From assembly GCA_963833655.1 (NCBI GenBank), contig CAWHYL010000004.1:1-64000 (forward strand): a stretch of 64,000 nt of DNA, written 5' to 3'. Under the pieces are notes generated by a model that was not told the DNA's origin, did not search any database, and worked only from the letters and a program-made list of their open reading frames with translations. Origin of the DNA: 3-1-20CM-4-69-9 sp963833655 (GTDB lineage Bacteria; Actinomycetota; Thermoleophilia; Gaiellales; Gaiellaceae). Positions 16,741 through 25,203 of this stretch are shown here, one piece after another. The stretch's first letter is position 1. Each line of letters starts with the position of its first letter. The translations under genes and the position numbers were made by a program.

Positions 16741-17685
16741 GTGATGGCGACAGAGACCGCGGAGCCCGTCAGAGCCGAGGAGATCAAGGCGATTCCGGTC
16801 CGCCACCCCGGCCGCTGGGTGGCGACCGCGATCCTTCTGTTCTTGACCGTCGCGCTCGCCAACTCGATTGCGACGAACAAGCGGTTTGGGTGGGGGATCG
16901 TCGGTCACTGGTTCTTGTCCCGCCGCATCCTCGACGGCGTCGTGGTCACGCTCGAGCTGACCGCGACGTCGATGGCGATTGGGATCGCGCTCGGGATCGT
17001 GCTGGCGGTCATGCGCCTCTCTCCCAATCCGCTGGTCTCGGGCGCGAGCTGGCTGTACATCTGGATCTTCCGCGGCACGCCGGTGCTCGTCCAGATCCTG
17101 TTCTGGTACAACATCGCGGCGCTCTACCCGCGCTTCTCACTCGGGATCCCTTTCGGCCCGACCTTCGCGCACTTCAACGCGAGCTCCTTGATCACGCCGT
17201 TCGTCGCGGGGATGCTCGCGCTCGGGCTGAACGAAGGCGCCTACATGGCAGAGATCGTCCGTGCCGGAATGATCTCGGTTCCTGAGGGCCAGACGCACGC
17301 AGCGCAGAGCCTCGGTATGACCCGTCTCCTGACGATGCGGCGCATCGTGCTCCCTCAGGCGATGCGCGTGATCGTCCCGCCGACTGGGAACGAGACGATC
17401 TCGATGCTCAAGACGACGTCGCTCGTCAGTGTCATCGCTCTCTCGCCGCCGGAGTTGCTCTACGCCTCGCAGCTGATCTATTCGGTCAACTACCGGACGA
17501 TCCAGCTCCTGATCGTCGCCAGCCTCTGGTACCTGATCATGACCACCGTTCTGACGATCGGCCAGTTCTACCTCGAGCGCCATTTCGGCCGCGGCGCTAC
17601 GCGGGACCTGCCGGAGACCCCGCTGCAACGGCTCAGGGCGAACGTCTTTTCGATCCGGCGCAAGGACTCGGCGGAGGCCTCTTGA
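16741..17685 (+). CDS. amino-acid ABC transporter permease (HisM/GlnP type)
   Basis: A 314-aa inner-membrane permease with an N-terminal helix and five core helices. The EAA loop that contacts the ATPase is visible (EGQTHAAQSLGMTRLL followed by IVLPQAMRVIVPP). IWIFRGTPVLVQILFW is a typical family signature. The start is GTG at 16741 or the next codon, ATG. It lies in an operon between the binding protein and the ATPase, overlapping the latter by 4 bp. Confidence 0.94.
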   Translation: MMATETAEPVRAEEIKAIPVRHPGRWVATAILLFLTVALANSIATNKRFGWGIVGHWFLSRRILDGVVVTLELTATSMAIGIALGIVLAVMRLSPNPLVSGASWLYIWIFRGTPVLVQILFWYNIAALYPRFSLGIPFGPTFAHFNASSLITPFVAGMLALGLNEGAYMAEIVRAGMISVPEGQTHAAQSLGMTRLLTMRRIVLPQAMRVIVPPTGNETISMLKTTSLVSVIALSPPELLYASQLIYSVNYRTIQLLIVASLWYLIMTTVLTIGQFYLERHFGRGATRDLPETPLQRLRANVFSIRRKDSAEAS

Positions 17686-18449
17686 GCGCGCCGATGGTCA
17701 AGGCCGAAGAGGTGCACAAGCACTTCCGTCGCCTTCACGTCCTGAAGGGAGTCTCGCTCGAGATTCAGGCCGGCGAGGTGGTCTGCATGATCGGCCCTTC
17801 GGGCTCGGGCAAGTCGACGTTTCTCCGCTGCGTCAACCACCTCGAGAAGATCGACGCCGGACGGCTCTGGGTCGACGGCGAGCTGGTCGGGTACCGGCAG
17901 GTGGGCGACAAGCTCTACGAGCAGCGGGATGCAGAGGTCTGCCGAGACCGGGCCGAGATCGGGATGGTGTTCCAGAGCTTCAACCTCTTCGGCCACATGA
18001 CCGCGCTCGAGAACGTGATCGAGGCGCCGATCCGGGTCAAGAAGACCCCGAAGAAGCAAGCGGTGCCGGGGGCGAAGGATCTTCTCGCCCGCGTGGGCCT
18101 CGCCGACAAGCTGGACACCTACCCCTCCCAGCTCTCCGGCGGGCAGCAGCAGCGCGTTGCGATCGCGCGCGCCCTGGCGATGACACCGAAGCTGATGCTC
18201 TTCGACGAGCCGACCTCGGCGCTGGATCCCGAGCTCGTCGGCGAGGTGTTGGAAGTGATGAAGAGCCTCGCCTTCGACTTCAAGACGACGATGATCGTCG
18301 TCACCCACGAAATGGGCTTCGCGCGCGAGGCCGCAGACCGCGTGCTCATGATGGACGATGGGCGAATCATCGAGGAGGGCACTCCAGAGCATTTCTTCGT
18401 GGAGCCGGGCGAGGAACGGACGAAGCAGTTCCTCTCGGCGATTCTCTAG
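17682..18449 (+). CDS. amino-acid ABC transporter ATP-binding protein (GlnQ/HisP type)
   Basis: A 255-aa ATPase with Walker A GPSGSGKST, Q-loop MVFQSFNLF, signature LSGGQQQRVAIARAL, Walker B LMLFDEPTSALDPE and H-loop VVTHEMGFA. The putative TTG start at 17682 overlaps the permease stop (TTGA); an ATG at 17694 is an alternative. An insertion after the Walker A region (VGYRQVGDKLYEQRDAEV) lengthens it slightly compared with GlnQ. It energises the transporter of this operon. Confidence 0.94.
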   Translation: MSAPMVKAEEVHKHFRRLHVLKGVSLEIQAGEVVCMIGPSGSGKSTFLRCVNHLEKIDAGRLWVDGELVGYRQVGDKLYEQRDAEVCRDRAEIGMVFQSFNLFGHMTALENVIEAPIRVKKTPKKQAVPGAKDLLARVGLADKLDTYPSQLSGGQQQRVAIARALAMTPKLMLFDEPTSALDPELVGEVLEVMKSLAFDFKTTMIVVTHEMGFAREAADRVLMMDDGRIIEEGTPEHFFVEPGEERTKQFLSAIL

Positions 18450-18455
18450 GGAGCC

Positions 18456-18518
18456 GGTGCCTTCCTCGGAATGCTGAAGGGCGCCAACCGCGGGAAGGCG
18501 CTGGTCGAGATCCGCTAG
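18456..18518 (+). pseudogene. 3' remnant of an NADP-dependent oxidoreductase gene
   Basis: The frame reads AFLGMLKGANRGKALVEIR then stop, almost the same as the C-terminus of the MDR oxidoreductase at 29594-30577 (AFIGMLNGANSGKALVKIR). Nothing of the rest of that gene is present; the ABC ATPase gene ends just 6 bp before. It is a truncated duplicate of the gene tail, continuous with the thioesterase remnant that follows. Confidence 0.8.
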
Positions 18519-18658
18519 CGCTGCGGCAGCAAGACCTGCGTGCAGCGTGCGCTGGCGAGGTGGTTCCCGTCGGCGTCGTGCAGCTCCGCCGAGCAGAACA
18601 CGGTGCGTTTCGTCTGACGTACCACGCGGCCGCTCGCGCGGAGCATCGCCGGGCGGTG
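18515..18658 (-). pseudogene. 3' remnant of a PaaI-type thioesterase gene
   Basis: On the minus strand the last ~46 codons read PAMLRASGRVVRQTKRTVF and on to TQVLLPQR, closely matching the C-terminus of the thioesterase at 30574-30996 (PGMLRARGRVVHQTRRTVF to TQVLLPRR). The N-terminal hot-dog helix and active site are missing; similarity stops near 18658. The two remnants share overlapping stop codons exactly as the intact convergent genes do at 30574-30577. Confidence 0.8.
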
Positions 18659-19781
18659 TGGAGCGGCTCGTGGACGCGGCGACGAACCACGATCGAACCG
18701 GAGCACCTCAACGATCAGCGTCCTCGCGACCGACATCACCGATCTGCGAATGGCTGTTCGGAAGCCGGATTTGAGCGGCAAGATCCCCCAGACCCGCGCG
18801 TAATCCATGAAGACAGCTCCGCGGCGGCAAGCCCACAGCCCTTGGCGACGTTCGCGGCCTGGGACGTGCAGAGCGTGCGCAACGGTCCTTCGGTGCCACC
18901 GTCGATGACTGGAATGAGGTCGCGAGTGTCCGCGCTGCCTGGCCAAAGAAAAGCTCGCAACACGAATCACAAAGTGAGGTGTATGATGGTCTCCACTGGC
19001 CCTGCAGCCAGAATTCCGGCCAAAAGCCCCAAGACACGCCGACGCGCCTCCTGGCGCGCGAGGCATCTGAGCTGAGGCAAACAGAGTTCAAGTCCGCGGG
19101 GCCAGTTTCTATTTGCGCTGGTCAGGCTACGGAGTCGGTTTAGGTCAATGCAGGACGCCGAGAGATGATCGCGCAGGAACTGAGGCGCTTGGCCACAAGC
19201 TCGATGACCTCGAGAAGCGTCTCGCCGCTGTCGAGAAAGTGAACACGCGGCTGGAAGAGGCTGCACTAACCACGTCGCGCGCGCTCAGGTGCCACGGGCC
19301 ACCCATCGAGGACGGTTAGCCAGTCGCCGCTCGGAGCTACGGCTTGACACCCGGAGGCGTGCCGGACCGTACTTCGTTGAGAGGCAGACGTCGGCTACAC
19401 GTTCGCACTCCAACCCGTGCCACTCCCAGCACACATGCCCTCCGAGGAACGCCGGGCCCGCGCGCAAACACTAGGTTTGGAGTCCCGCGCCTCAAGCTCT
19501 CCGCGGGGATGCCACCCCCGCGTCGTTCGAGGTCGATGCGCTCGTGCGCGACCGACATCGGTGTCGCCTCGCCGGCAGCCCGGGCTCTTGCGGCTTCGGC
19601 GTCGGTCCGATTTGCGACTGATTGCCAGACCGATAAGGGCTGGGGTCACGCGACCTCGGGATGAGCAGGAACTCGGCCCGCGGCGCAATCCCGACTGACC
19701 CTGACGCGCGATCGCAAATCGTGGATTCCGCTGATGCGGTGCGCCGCGCGCGGGTGCAGACTCGGGCCGAAGGGAGGTGTC
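18659..19781. other. 1.1-kb decayed region
   Basis: No intact gene is seen. Open frames on both strands have unnatural Arg/Ser/Pro-rich composition. One short plus stretch near 19185-19290 reads as a coiled coil (KLDDLEKRLAAVEKVNTRLEE) and may be the leftover of a small helical protein, but it lacks a clear start or end. With the two gene-tail remnants next door, the region looks like degraded sequence. Confidence 0.5.
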
Positions 19782-20192
19782 ATGGAAGTTCAGGAGCTGA
19801 TCTCCGGCGTGCGCGACGCGATCAACGTCAAGCGCGTCTACGGGGACCCATACGAAAAGAACGGGCTCACGGTCATCCCCGCGGCGACGGTCCGCGGTGG
19901 TGCCGGAGGAGGTGTCGGGGAAGAGGGTGGAGAAGAGACAGGAAAGGGAGCTGGCTTCGGTCTGCAGGCGCGACCCAGCGGCGCCTGGATCATCGAAGAC
20001 GGCACTGTCACCTGGAAGCCTGCGGTCGACGTGAACAGGATCGTGCTCGGCGGCCAACTGGTCGCGCTCGCAGCGATCCTCGTCGCCGGCCGGATCCTCA
20101 CGACCCACTCCAGGCGCCAGCATCCACTGCTCAAGCTGCTGCCCTTGCTCCCCGCACTGCGGCGCACGCCTGCGCGCTTGCGTTCCCGGTAG
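19782..20192 (+). CDS. GerW/YtfJ-family protein
   Basis: A 136-aa protein starting at an ATG preceded by GGGAGG. It shows the family plan: an N-terminal helix (VQELISGVRDAINVKRVYGD), the strand LTVIPAATVRGG, a Gly/Glu-rich loop, GFGLQARPSGAWII and a C-terminal WKPAVDVNRI followed by a hydrophobic helix. In Bacillus the family member YtfJ/GerW is a sporulation protein; in non-sporulating actinobacteria its role is unknown, so no sporulation role is claimed. The Arg-rich C-terminus after the helix could be cytoplasmic. Confidence 0.8.
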   Translation: MEVQELISGVRDAINVKRVYGDPYEKNGLTVIPAATVRGGAGGGVGEEGGEETGKGAGFGLQARPSGAWIIEDGTVTWKPAVDVNRIVLGGQLVALAAILVAGRILTTHSRRQHPLLKLLPLLPALRRTPARLRSR

Positions 20193-20594
20193 CGACGACC
20201 CGCGAGAGGCCCGGCTGAGTTCCGGTCAAGCCGCCCTTGGCCGGGCCGATCCTCAGATGTTGGGCGAACATCCGTCTCTCTCCGTGCCAACCAAGGCTGT
20301 CTCGAAGCCCGAAGTGTCGCCGCAGACGCCGCTCGACCCACCGCTGCGCGCTGAGCCGCAGCCTGCAGCCGTCACTATCAGTGCCGCGACCACCGCTGCG
20401 ATGACTGTGCAGCCCTCTCCCGCTCATGACAGTACCTGGGCGGCCGACGCACATCCGAAGTAGACCGCGACCGGAGTCCGCGGCTCCGCGGACGACGCAC
20501 CTCGGCAGGGCATGGCCCATCGGCCGAACGGGCCAGCCGACGGCAAATGGTGAGCGTCTGCGTGCTGGACCGGTGACGCTTGCCGCCCGACGCT

Positions 20595-20736
20595 CTACCA
20601 ACCGTGCTACCAAACTGAGAACCTCACCGAACTGAGGCGACCTCAAAGCGCTTGAACAAGCGGCATACGCCCTAGCTCATGCTGTTGCGGCGTTATCGCA
20701 CCCAGGAGGTCACCGGCTCGAGTCCGGCTAGCTCCA
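20595..20736 (+). repeat. tRNA-like repeat, copy 5 (142 bp)
   Basis: A complete copy. The 5' block is CTACCAACCGTGCTACC, the central hairpin CGCTTG, loop AA, CAAGCG, and the 3' block carries two changes in the T-arm part (GGTCACCGGCTCGAGTCC). The changes weaken the T-arm stem slightly compared with copies 1-4. Confidence 0.85.
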
Positions 20737-20979
20737 CTTAAAGCACCTTGGGATCGGCGATCAATGACCTGCCGCCGCCGAACCGCCCGCCGCGAAGAGG
20801 GCCGAGGAACAACCCAGTACCTACTCGGTGTTGACGCATCGGTCGCTGATTGACCCAATCCCGCTGTGTCTGAGCGGCAGAGACGCTTCGAGCGGAAGCG
20901 CCAGTTCATCGATCTGCTTCGCGGCGCGAGGTCGGCGTCGTATGATCGCGCGCCGCTAGGTTGGCGGTTCTCCTAGGGC

Positions 20980-21010
20980 GTTGCGGGGCGTCAGTGAGAC
21001 GCCCCGCAAC
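20980..21010 (-). terminator. 13-bp perfect hairpin after the small secreted protein gene
   Basis: GTTGCGGGGCGTC, loop AGTGA, GACGCCCCGCAAC. It sits 22 bp past the stop of the minus-strand gene ending at 21033. The U-run is poor, so it may be a processing or factor-assisted terminator. Confidence 0.65.
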
Positions 21011-21032
21011 CTTCACGGCCCCGATCCTGGTG

Positions 21033-21383
21033 CTAGGGCGTGAAGAACCCGGTAACGGTGTAGTGGTTGCCGCTGACGGCGCCGATGTAGGTGCACGTCA
21101 CGAGGCCGGAGTGGCCTCCACCGTTGATGCCGCGCTCGATCCGGCCGGTTTGCCCGTCGGGCGTCACGTAGTCGAGTGACTTCCAGAGGAAGTTCGAGCT
21201 GAACTGGACGATGTGGAAGCTGTCGCTCGACGAGAGCTCGAAAACGGCGTCGACCGTTCCGGCAGAACCGCAGTTGAGCGTGAAGCTGAGCGTGTTCTGG
21301 TTCCCCGGGTCGGCAGCGGCCGGTCCGGCGGCGAGGACGAGGAGCGTGGCGGCGGCAGCAATCAGGACGAGGACGCGTCGCAT
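21033..21383 (-). CDS. small secreted protein of unknown function
   Basis: A 116-aa protein with a clear Sec signal peptide (MRRVLVLIAAAATLLVLAAG, cleaved near AAA-DP). The mature part is rich in beta-prone residues with two cysteines (LNCGS and VTCTY) that probably form a disulfide. A strong AAGGAGG site precedes the ATG. No family recognised. Confidence 0.8.
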   Translation of the reverse strand: MRRVLVLIAAAATLLVLAAGPAAADPGNQNTLSFTLNCGSAGTVDAVFELSSSDSFHIVQFSSNFLWKSLDYVTPDGQTGRIERGINGGGHSGLVTCTYIGAVSGNHYTVTGFFTP

Positions 21384-21430
21384 GTTGGCCTCCTTCTCGT
21401 GGGCGAGGACCGCTCATCTTAGGGGCGCAG

Positions 21431-21565
21431 ATGTCGAATCTGCGGCACGGCAGGAGCGGCGACCACCTCGTGCTCAGCAACGAGACCGTGAAGACACACG
21501 TCAGCCACGTCCTCCGCAAGCTCGGGCTCCGCGACCGAGCACAAGCCGTGGTCGCCGCCCGGCCG
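21431..21565 (+). pseudogene. remnant of a LuxR/NarL-type response-regulator gene
   Basis: The frame reads LVLSNETVKTHVSHVLRKLG then LRDRAQAVVAA, the second half of a LuxR helix-turn-helix. The preceding residues (MSNLRHGRSGDH) stand where GLSNxEIAxxL is expected and look frame-shifted. No receiver domain or first HTH helix lies upstream. After the domain the frame turns into low-quality sequence. It is a broken gene end. Confidence 0.75.
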
Positions 21566-21969
21566 GCTGCGCCAATCCCAAGCCGTCCTTCTCACCGTGA
21601 ACGTTGCGGCTTCGGTCGAGCCATTGGGGCGAAGAGTCTCTCTTGTGTCTGTTGCCGTTGACTAGCCCCTTGCGGTGTGCAGGCAACTTTGAGCGCATCT
21701 ACCCGAGGGGCTAGCCGAAGCCTTCAGTCGCGATGCCGCCGGTAAGCGACTCGACCCCGACGGTCGTAGGCTCTGGTTCTGGCGCCTAGCTCTCCAGCTT
21801 GAGCTTGCTTTTGACGCGGGGTCGTGCTGATGCTCGTACGACGCCTTTGGCCGAGCGGCCGGCTGAGCTGTGTCGGCGCTTGCTTTGAAGCAATTGCGAG
21901 TCTGATCGGCCAACGACTCGGTGGCGCGCCGTGACGCTCGACGTCGTCGGCAAGTGGATGCGTCTGAAA

Positions 21970-21999
21970 GGCCGCCCGGGCGCTTATGCCCAGGCGGCC
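21970..21999 (-). terminator. terminator hairpin after the small secreted protein gene
   Basis: On the minus strand: GGCCGCCTGGGC, loop ATAAGC, GCCCGGGCGGCC, then TTTC. It is a 12-position stem with one mismatch, 7 bp after the stop at 22007. A typical intrinsic terminator with a short U-run. Confidence 0.75.
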
Positions 22000-22006
22000 C
22001 TTCCGA

Positions 22007-22321
22007 CTAATGGGATTGCGACACCTGAAAACAGGCCACGTCGTACTGCGAAACTGCGGCGCCATTGGCGGGTGTAGACGTGTTTTGCCCGTTACCCGCG
22101 TACATCTGACCCGCGACTCCACCGGCTGGGTTGGTCGCCGATGGCTCGTTGAAGGCCGAGCCTGGCGCCGAAGCTGCGTGCCCCGGCTCCATTGGAGCGG
22201 TTGAGCTGAGACAGCTTTGGGACGGCTGACCTTGTGTCCCCGGCGATTCCGCCAGAGCCGACGTCACAGCCACTGACGCCAGCGCGGCGACAAGCGCCAC
22301 GAACAAGAAGAGCCGCTGCAT
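22007..22321 (-). CDS. small secreted protein (QPSQSC / SQYDVACFQVS type)
   Basis: A 104-aa protein. ATG at 22321 follows a GAGGAGG site; an upstream in-frame start at 22360 would add 13 residues without sense. The signal peptide is MQRLFLFVALVAALASVAV. The mature part is Gly/Ala/Asn-rich with two cysteines, SQSCLS and DVACFQ. I recall similar short secreted proteins in many actinobacteria, sometimes mislabelled as adenylate cyclase; function is unknown. Confidence 0.78.
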   Translation of the reverse strand: MQRLFLFVALVAALASVAVTSALAESPGTQGQPSQSCLSSTAPMEPGHAASAPGSAFNEPSATNPAGGVAGQMYAGNGQNTSTPANGAAVSQYDVACFQVSQSH

Positions 22322-22448
22322 GCCATTCCTCCTCTCGGAGACAAGCCTGCCGATCCACACTACGCCGACAGCCAGGGAACGGTTTCCCCGTAGCGGACGC
22401 CGAGAGACACGGCCGTCCGAGCAGGCGGCCAGGGCTGCGCGGCCGCGC

Positions 22449-22454
22449 TACCGT
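22449..22454 (+). promoter_or_regulatory. candidate leaderless -10 element for the M48 protease
   Basis: TACCGT fits TANNNT and ends 7 nt before the ATG; no ribosome binding site is visible. Inference from spacing only. Confidence 0.4.
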
Positions 22455-22461
22455 CGAATGC

Positions 22462-23592
22462 ATGGCCACCGCGAATCCGGCCGGCGCTCCCCGCGTGCCG
22501 AGCCGCAGCGACCCGTTGCGCTTCTTTTCAGCCGAGCAAGTCGCCCGCGCTCGCAGCTACCACCTTCCCCTCTACCTCTCGGCCGCCGTCGAGTTGACGT
22601 TCGCGACAGCGTTCCTTGCCGCGCTCGCATGGAGCGCGTTGGGAACCGTGCTCGAGCCCGAATCGCTTCCTTGGTGGGCGCGGACGCTTGCGTACGCCTC
22701 GATCATCATCGTGCTCTTCGCGACGTTGCGAACGCCACTGGCATTCTGGCGTGGCTACGTTCGCGAACGTCGCTTCGGCTTCTCGACGCAGACGCCGGGT
22801 GGCTGGTTGATCGACAGGCTGAAGGCGGTCGGGATCGACCTCGTGCTCGTGCCGTCGCTTCTGCTCGCGCTTGTCGCTCTGGCACGCGCGCTTCCGGGCT
22901 GGTGGGTCGCGCCCGCAGGCGCGGCCTTCGCGTCCGTCGTGCTCCTGGTCTCATTCTTGGCGCCCGTGCTGCTCGCGCCGCTCTTCAACCGCTTTGTGCC
23001 ATTGGATCAGGAGCCACTTCGAACCGAGCTGCACACGCTTGCACGCGCGGCCGGCGTGCCGGTCGAGGGCATGCTGATCGAAGACACCAGCCGCCGCACG
23101 CGCAAGGCGAACGCGTACGTGACCGGTCTCGGGAGAACACGGCGGCTCGTCGTGTCCGACACGCTGCTCGCCGACGCCTCGCCGGCGGAGATTCACGTGG
23201 TGGTCGCGCACGAGCTTGGCCACCGCCGGATGCATCACGTCTGGTTCGGAACCCTCCTCTCGCTTGGCGGTGCCATCGCCACCACGGTCATGCTTTGGGC
23301 GCTCTTGGGAACGGGGGTTGCCGATCCGCACCGACTGCCGCTGCTTCTGCTGGTCCCGCTGGGGCTCACGCTGGCCGCCGCTCCGGCAGCAAATGCGCTG
23401 TCGCGACGATGGGAACAAGAGGCTGATCGCTTCGCGCTCGAGCTGACCGGCGACCGCGCCGCCTACGAGCAAACGTTTCGCCGGCTCGTTGCAAGCAACC
23501 TAACCGACCTCGACCCGCCCAAACTCGTATACGTGTTCCTCTTCACGCATCCAACGCCGTCGCAACGCCTGGCGGCAGCCATCGCCGAATGA
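22462..23592 (+). CDS. M48-family zinc metallopeptidase (Ste24/CAAX-protease-like)
   Basis: A 376-aa membrane protease. The zinc site is HELGH (about residue 249), with the third ligand probably in EQEADRFALE (about 318). Four or more membrane helices lie before and around it. The central TRKANAYVTGLGRTRR and SDTLL match the M48A pattern, and the C-terminal HPTPSQRL is typical. It would cleave small or membrane-associated peptides. The ATG is chosen for the family-like N-terminus; TACCGT lies 7 nt before it, suggesting a leaderless message. Confidence 0.92.
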   Translation: MATANPAGAPRVPSRSDPLRFFSAEQVARARSYHLPLYLSAAVELTFATAFLAALAWSALGTVLEPESLPWWARTLAYASIIIVLFATLRTPLAFWRGYVRERRFGFSTQTPGGWLIDRLKAVGIDLVLVPSLLLALVALARALPGWWVAPAGAAFASVVLLVSFLAPVLLAPLFNRFVPLDQEPLRTELHTLARAAGVPVEGMLIEDTSRRTRKANAYVTGLGRTRRLVVSDTLLADASPAEIHVVVAHELGHRRMHHVWFGTLLSLGGAIATTVMLWALLGTGVADPHRLPLLLLVPLGLTLAAAPAANALSRRWEQEADRFALELTGDRAAYEQTFRRLVASNLTDLDPPKLVYVFLFTHPTPSQRLAAAIAE

Positions 23593-23969
23593 ACGCAGTC
23601 GAAGGCGAGCCGTATGGTTTGCAGGGTTGCGGCCTGTGCGATTGCTTCGCATAACACTCGCAGGTTCCGTCATCAGCACGTGGCAGATTCACGCGAATCG
23701 CCCAGTGAGCAGCCGCGTCGAGCACTCGACCACGTTCGTGACCGCCGCCTTGCGACGCGCGCGCAGCTCGATCAGAAGCACAAGCGGATGCGCCGGCGTC
23801 AAGCCGAGCTCGCGAAACGCCCTCGAGACAGCCGTCGATGACATGGCAGCAGTAGCGACCAAGTGCCGATGGGGCTGCGCCAGCCGCCGAGTGGGTCGTC
23901 GTCCGTGCACCGGGGAAGAAGCCGGCGACCCCGGTGTGTCCTGTACCGGGAAGTGGGAAGAAGCGGCGC
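23593..23969. other. gap without a convincing gene
   Basis: Open frames exist on both strands, but none has a plausible start or familiar motif. A minus frame (MSSTAVSRAFRELG and on) was considered and not called. Confidence 0.4.
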
Positions 23970-24683
23970 ATGGAACGGAGAGTGACGCTTGATCGCCGGC
24001 TTGCGACGGCGCTGAGGTGGCCGGTCGGGATCGCGTTCACGTCGTGGCAGTACATGTGGCGGACGACGCCGATGCACCGAGCCGAGCTTCCAGGAGACAG
24101 AACTGATCTGCCGCCGCCGCTTCCGGATGGTTTTCGGCGGGACGACCTTCAGTCGCCGTCGAACGGGGTCGGGCCGCTGTTCCACCGTCGTTACGAGGCG
24201 CGCATTCGTGACTCACGCCTGACGCCCGAAGCGCTGATCGATCTGGTGAGCCGCAACCCGAACCGCGCTAGCCCGACGGAGCTCGCGCGCTTCCACAAGC
24301 TCGGCGGTCGCAGCGAGCGGCTTCAGCTCAACGACGAGCTGCTCGTGCACATGCCGGGCCCGTGGAACGGGCCTGTGCGGGTCGCCGAGGTTACGCCGAC
24401 GTAGTTTCGATACGCGACGCTAGAAGGGCATTTGGAAGCGGGCCAGATCGAGTTCAGCGCGGCGGACGACGGGGATGCGCTGTGTTTCCGGATTGAGTCG
24501 TGGGCGCGGAGCGGCGACCGCCTGTCGAACTTTCTGCACGAGCACCTGCGGATGGCGAAGGAGGTGCAGTTGCACATGTGGTCGTCGTTTCTCGAGCGGG
24601 TCGCCAGGGTCTCGGGCGGAAGGCTCACCGCTGGGATCGTGATCGAGACCCGCCGGCTGGATGAGCCCGACACCATCGCTTGA
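23970..24683 (+). pseudogene. DUF1990-family gene interrupted by an in-frame TAG
   Basis: The two consecutive frames, 23970-24404 and 24405-24683, are in the same phase and together make one complete DUF1990 protein of about 237 codons. Before the stop: VGPLFHRRYEARIRDSR, TELARFHKLGG and MPGPWNGPVRVAEVTPT. After it: FRYATLEGHLEAGQIEF, RIESWARSGDRLSNFL and HMWSSFLERV. The family usually has Ser at the stop position, and TCG to TAG needs one change. The rest is well preserved, so the mutation is recent, a sequencing error, or suppressed. DUF1990 proteins have no settled function. Confidence 0.85.
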
Positions 24684-24827
24684 CCTCGGTTTTGGCCTGG
24701 AAGGAACCTCGCGAGCGATCCGCAGGCTGCCCCAGCTACAACCCACCAGCCCGTGGTGCCGGCGTCGCGACAACTGCCGGCAATGGCGGCGACCGGAATC
24801 CGAGGCGGCCGAGCGGGGCGCTGCGGT

Positions 24828-25073
24828 TCACGCCCACGGGCGTGGCAGTAGACGCGAGCGCGGCTCGTGCTCGCGGAGCGAGTCGCCGATCAGCCAGAGC
24901 GTCGGGGCCCAGAGGCCGACGAAGAGCGCACGCCGCTCGGCGTTTCCCCGCTCATCCTGATCAACGGTCTTCGCACGGAGCCAGAGCCCGATGCAGAGGC
25001 CGACCGCACCGAGCGACGAGCCGTGTCCCATCCAGTCTCGTGCGCCGACCCGGAAGAACGCGTCCGTGATCAC
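24828..25073 (-). CDS. small integral membrane protein of unknown function
   Basis: An 81-aa protein with two hydrophobic segments (SSLGAVGLCIGLWLRA and ALFVGLWAPTLWLIGD) and natural composition, starting at GTG. No motif is recognised. It is divergent from the ferritin-like gene. Confidence 0.55.
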   Translation of the reverse strand: MITDAFFRVGARDWMGHGSSLGAVGLCIGLWLRAKTVDQDERGNAERRALFVGLWAPTLWLIGDSLREHEPRSRLLPRPWA

Positions 25074-25203
25074 GTGCGCGGCTTTCCCGCTTCGCCGCCG
25101 ATGTAACTCGCGGCGCCTCCCAGCGCTGACCCTCTCTTGCGCGCAGGCATCGATCTCGGAGGAACGGGCACACCATTCGATGCACTCGACAAGGAGGTTT
25201 CCG

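Larger units (their letters stand above)
20193..21032. other. gap with repeat copy 5 and a terminator hairpin
   Basis: Copy 5 is at 20595-20736 and a strong hairpin at 20980-21010. Between 20193 and 20590, and from 20740 to 20975, I see no convincing gene. Confidence 0.5.
21384..22006. other. gap with a LuxR-type stub and a terminator
   Basis: It holds the regulator remnant at 21431-21565 and the hairpin at 21970-21999. The stretch 21566-21965 shows no convincing gene on either strand. Confidence 0.5.

Noticed and set aside
19113..19319. A coiled-coil small protein gene
   Set aside because: Only about 35 codons look real and neither end is credible; treated as a possible remnant in the decayed region.
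18450..21000. A mobile element or genomic island bounded by repeats
   Set aside because: No transposase, integrase or inverted terminal repeats were found; the repeats also flank ordinary genes elsewhere.
23689..23910. Minus-strand small ORF (MSSTAVSRAFRELG and on)
   Set aside because: No ribosome binding site, no recognised motif, and equally long frames exist on the other strand.
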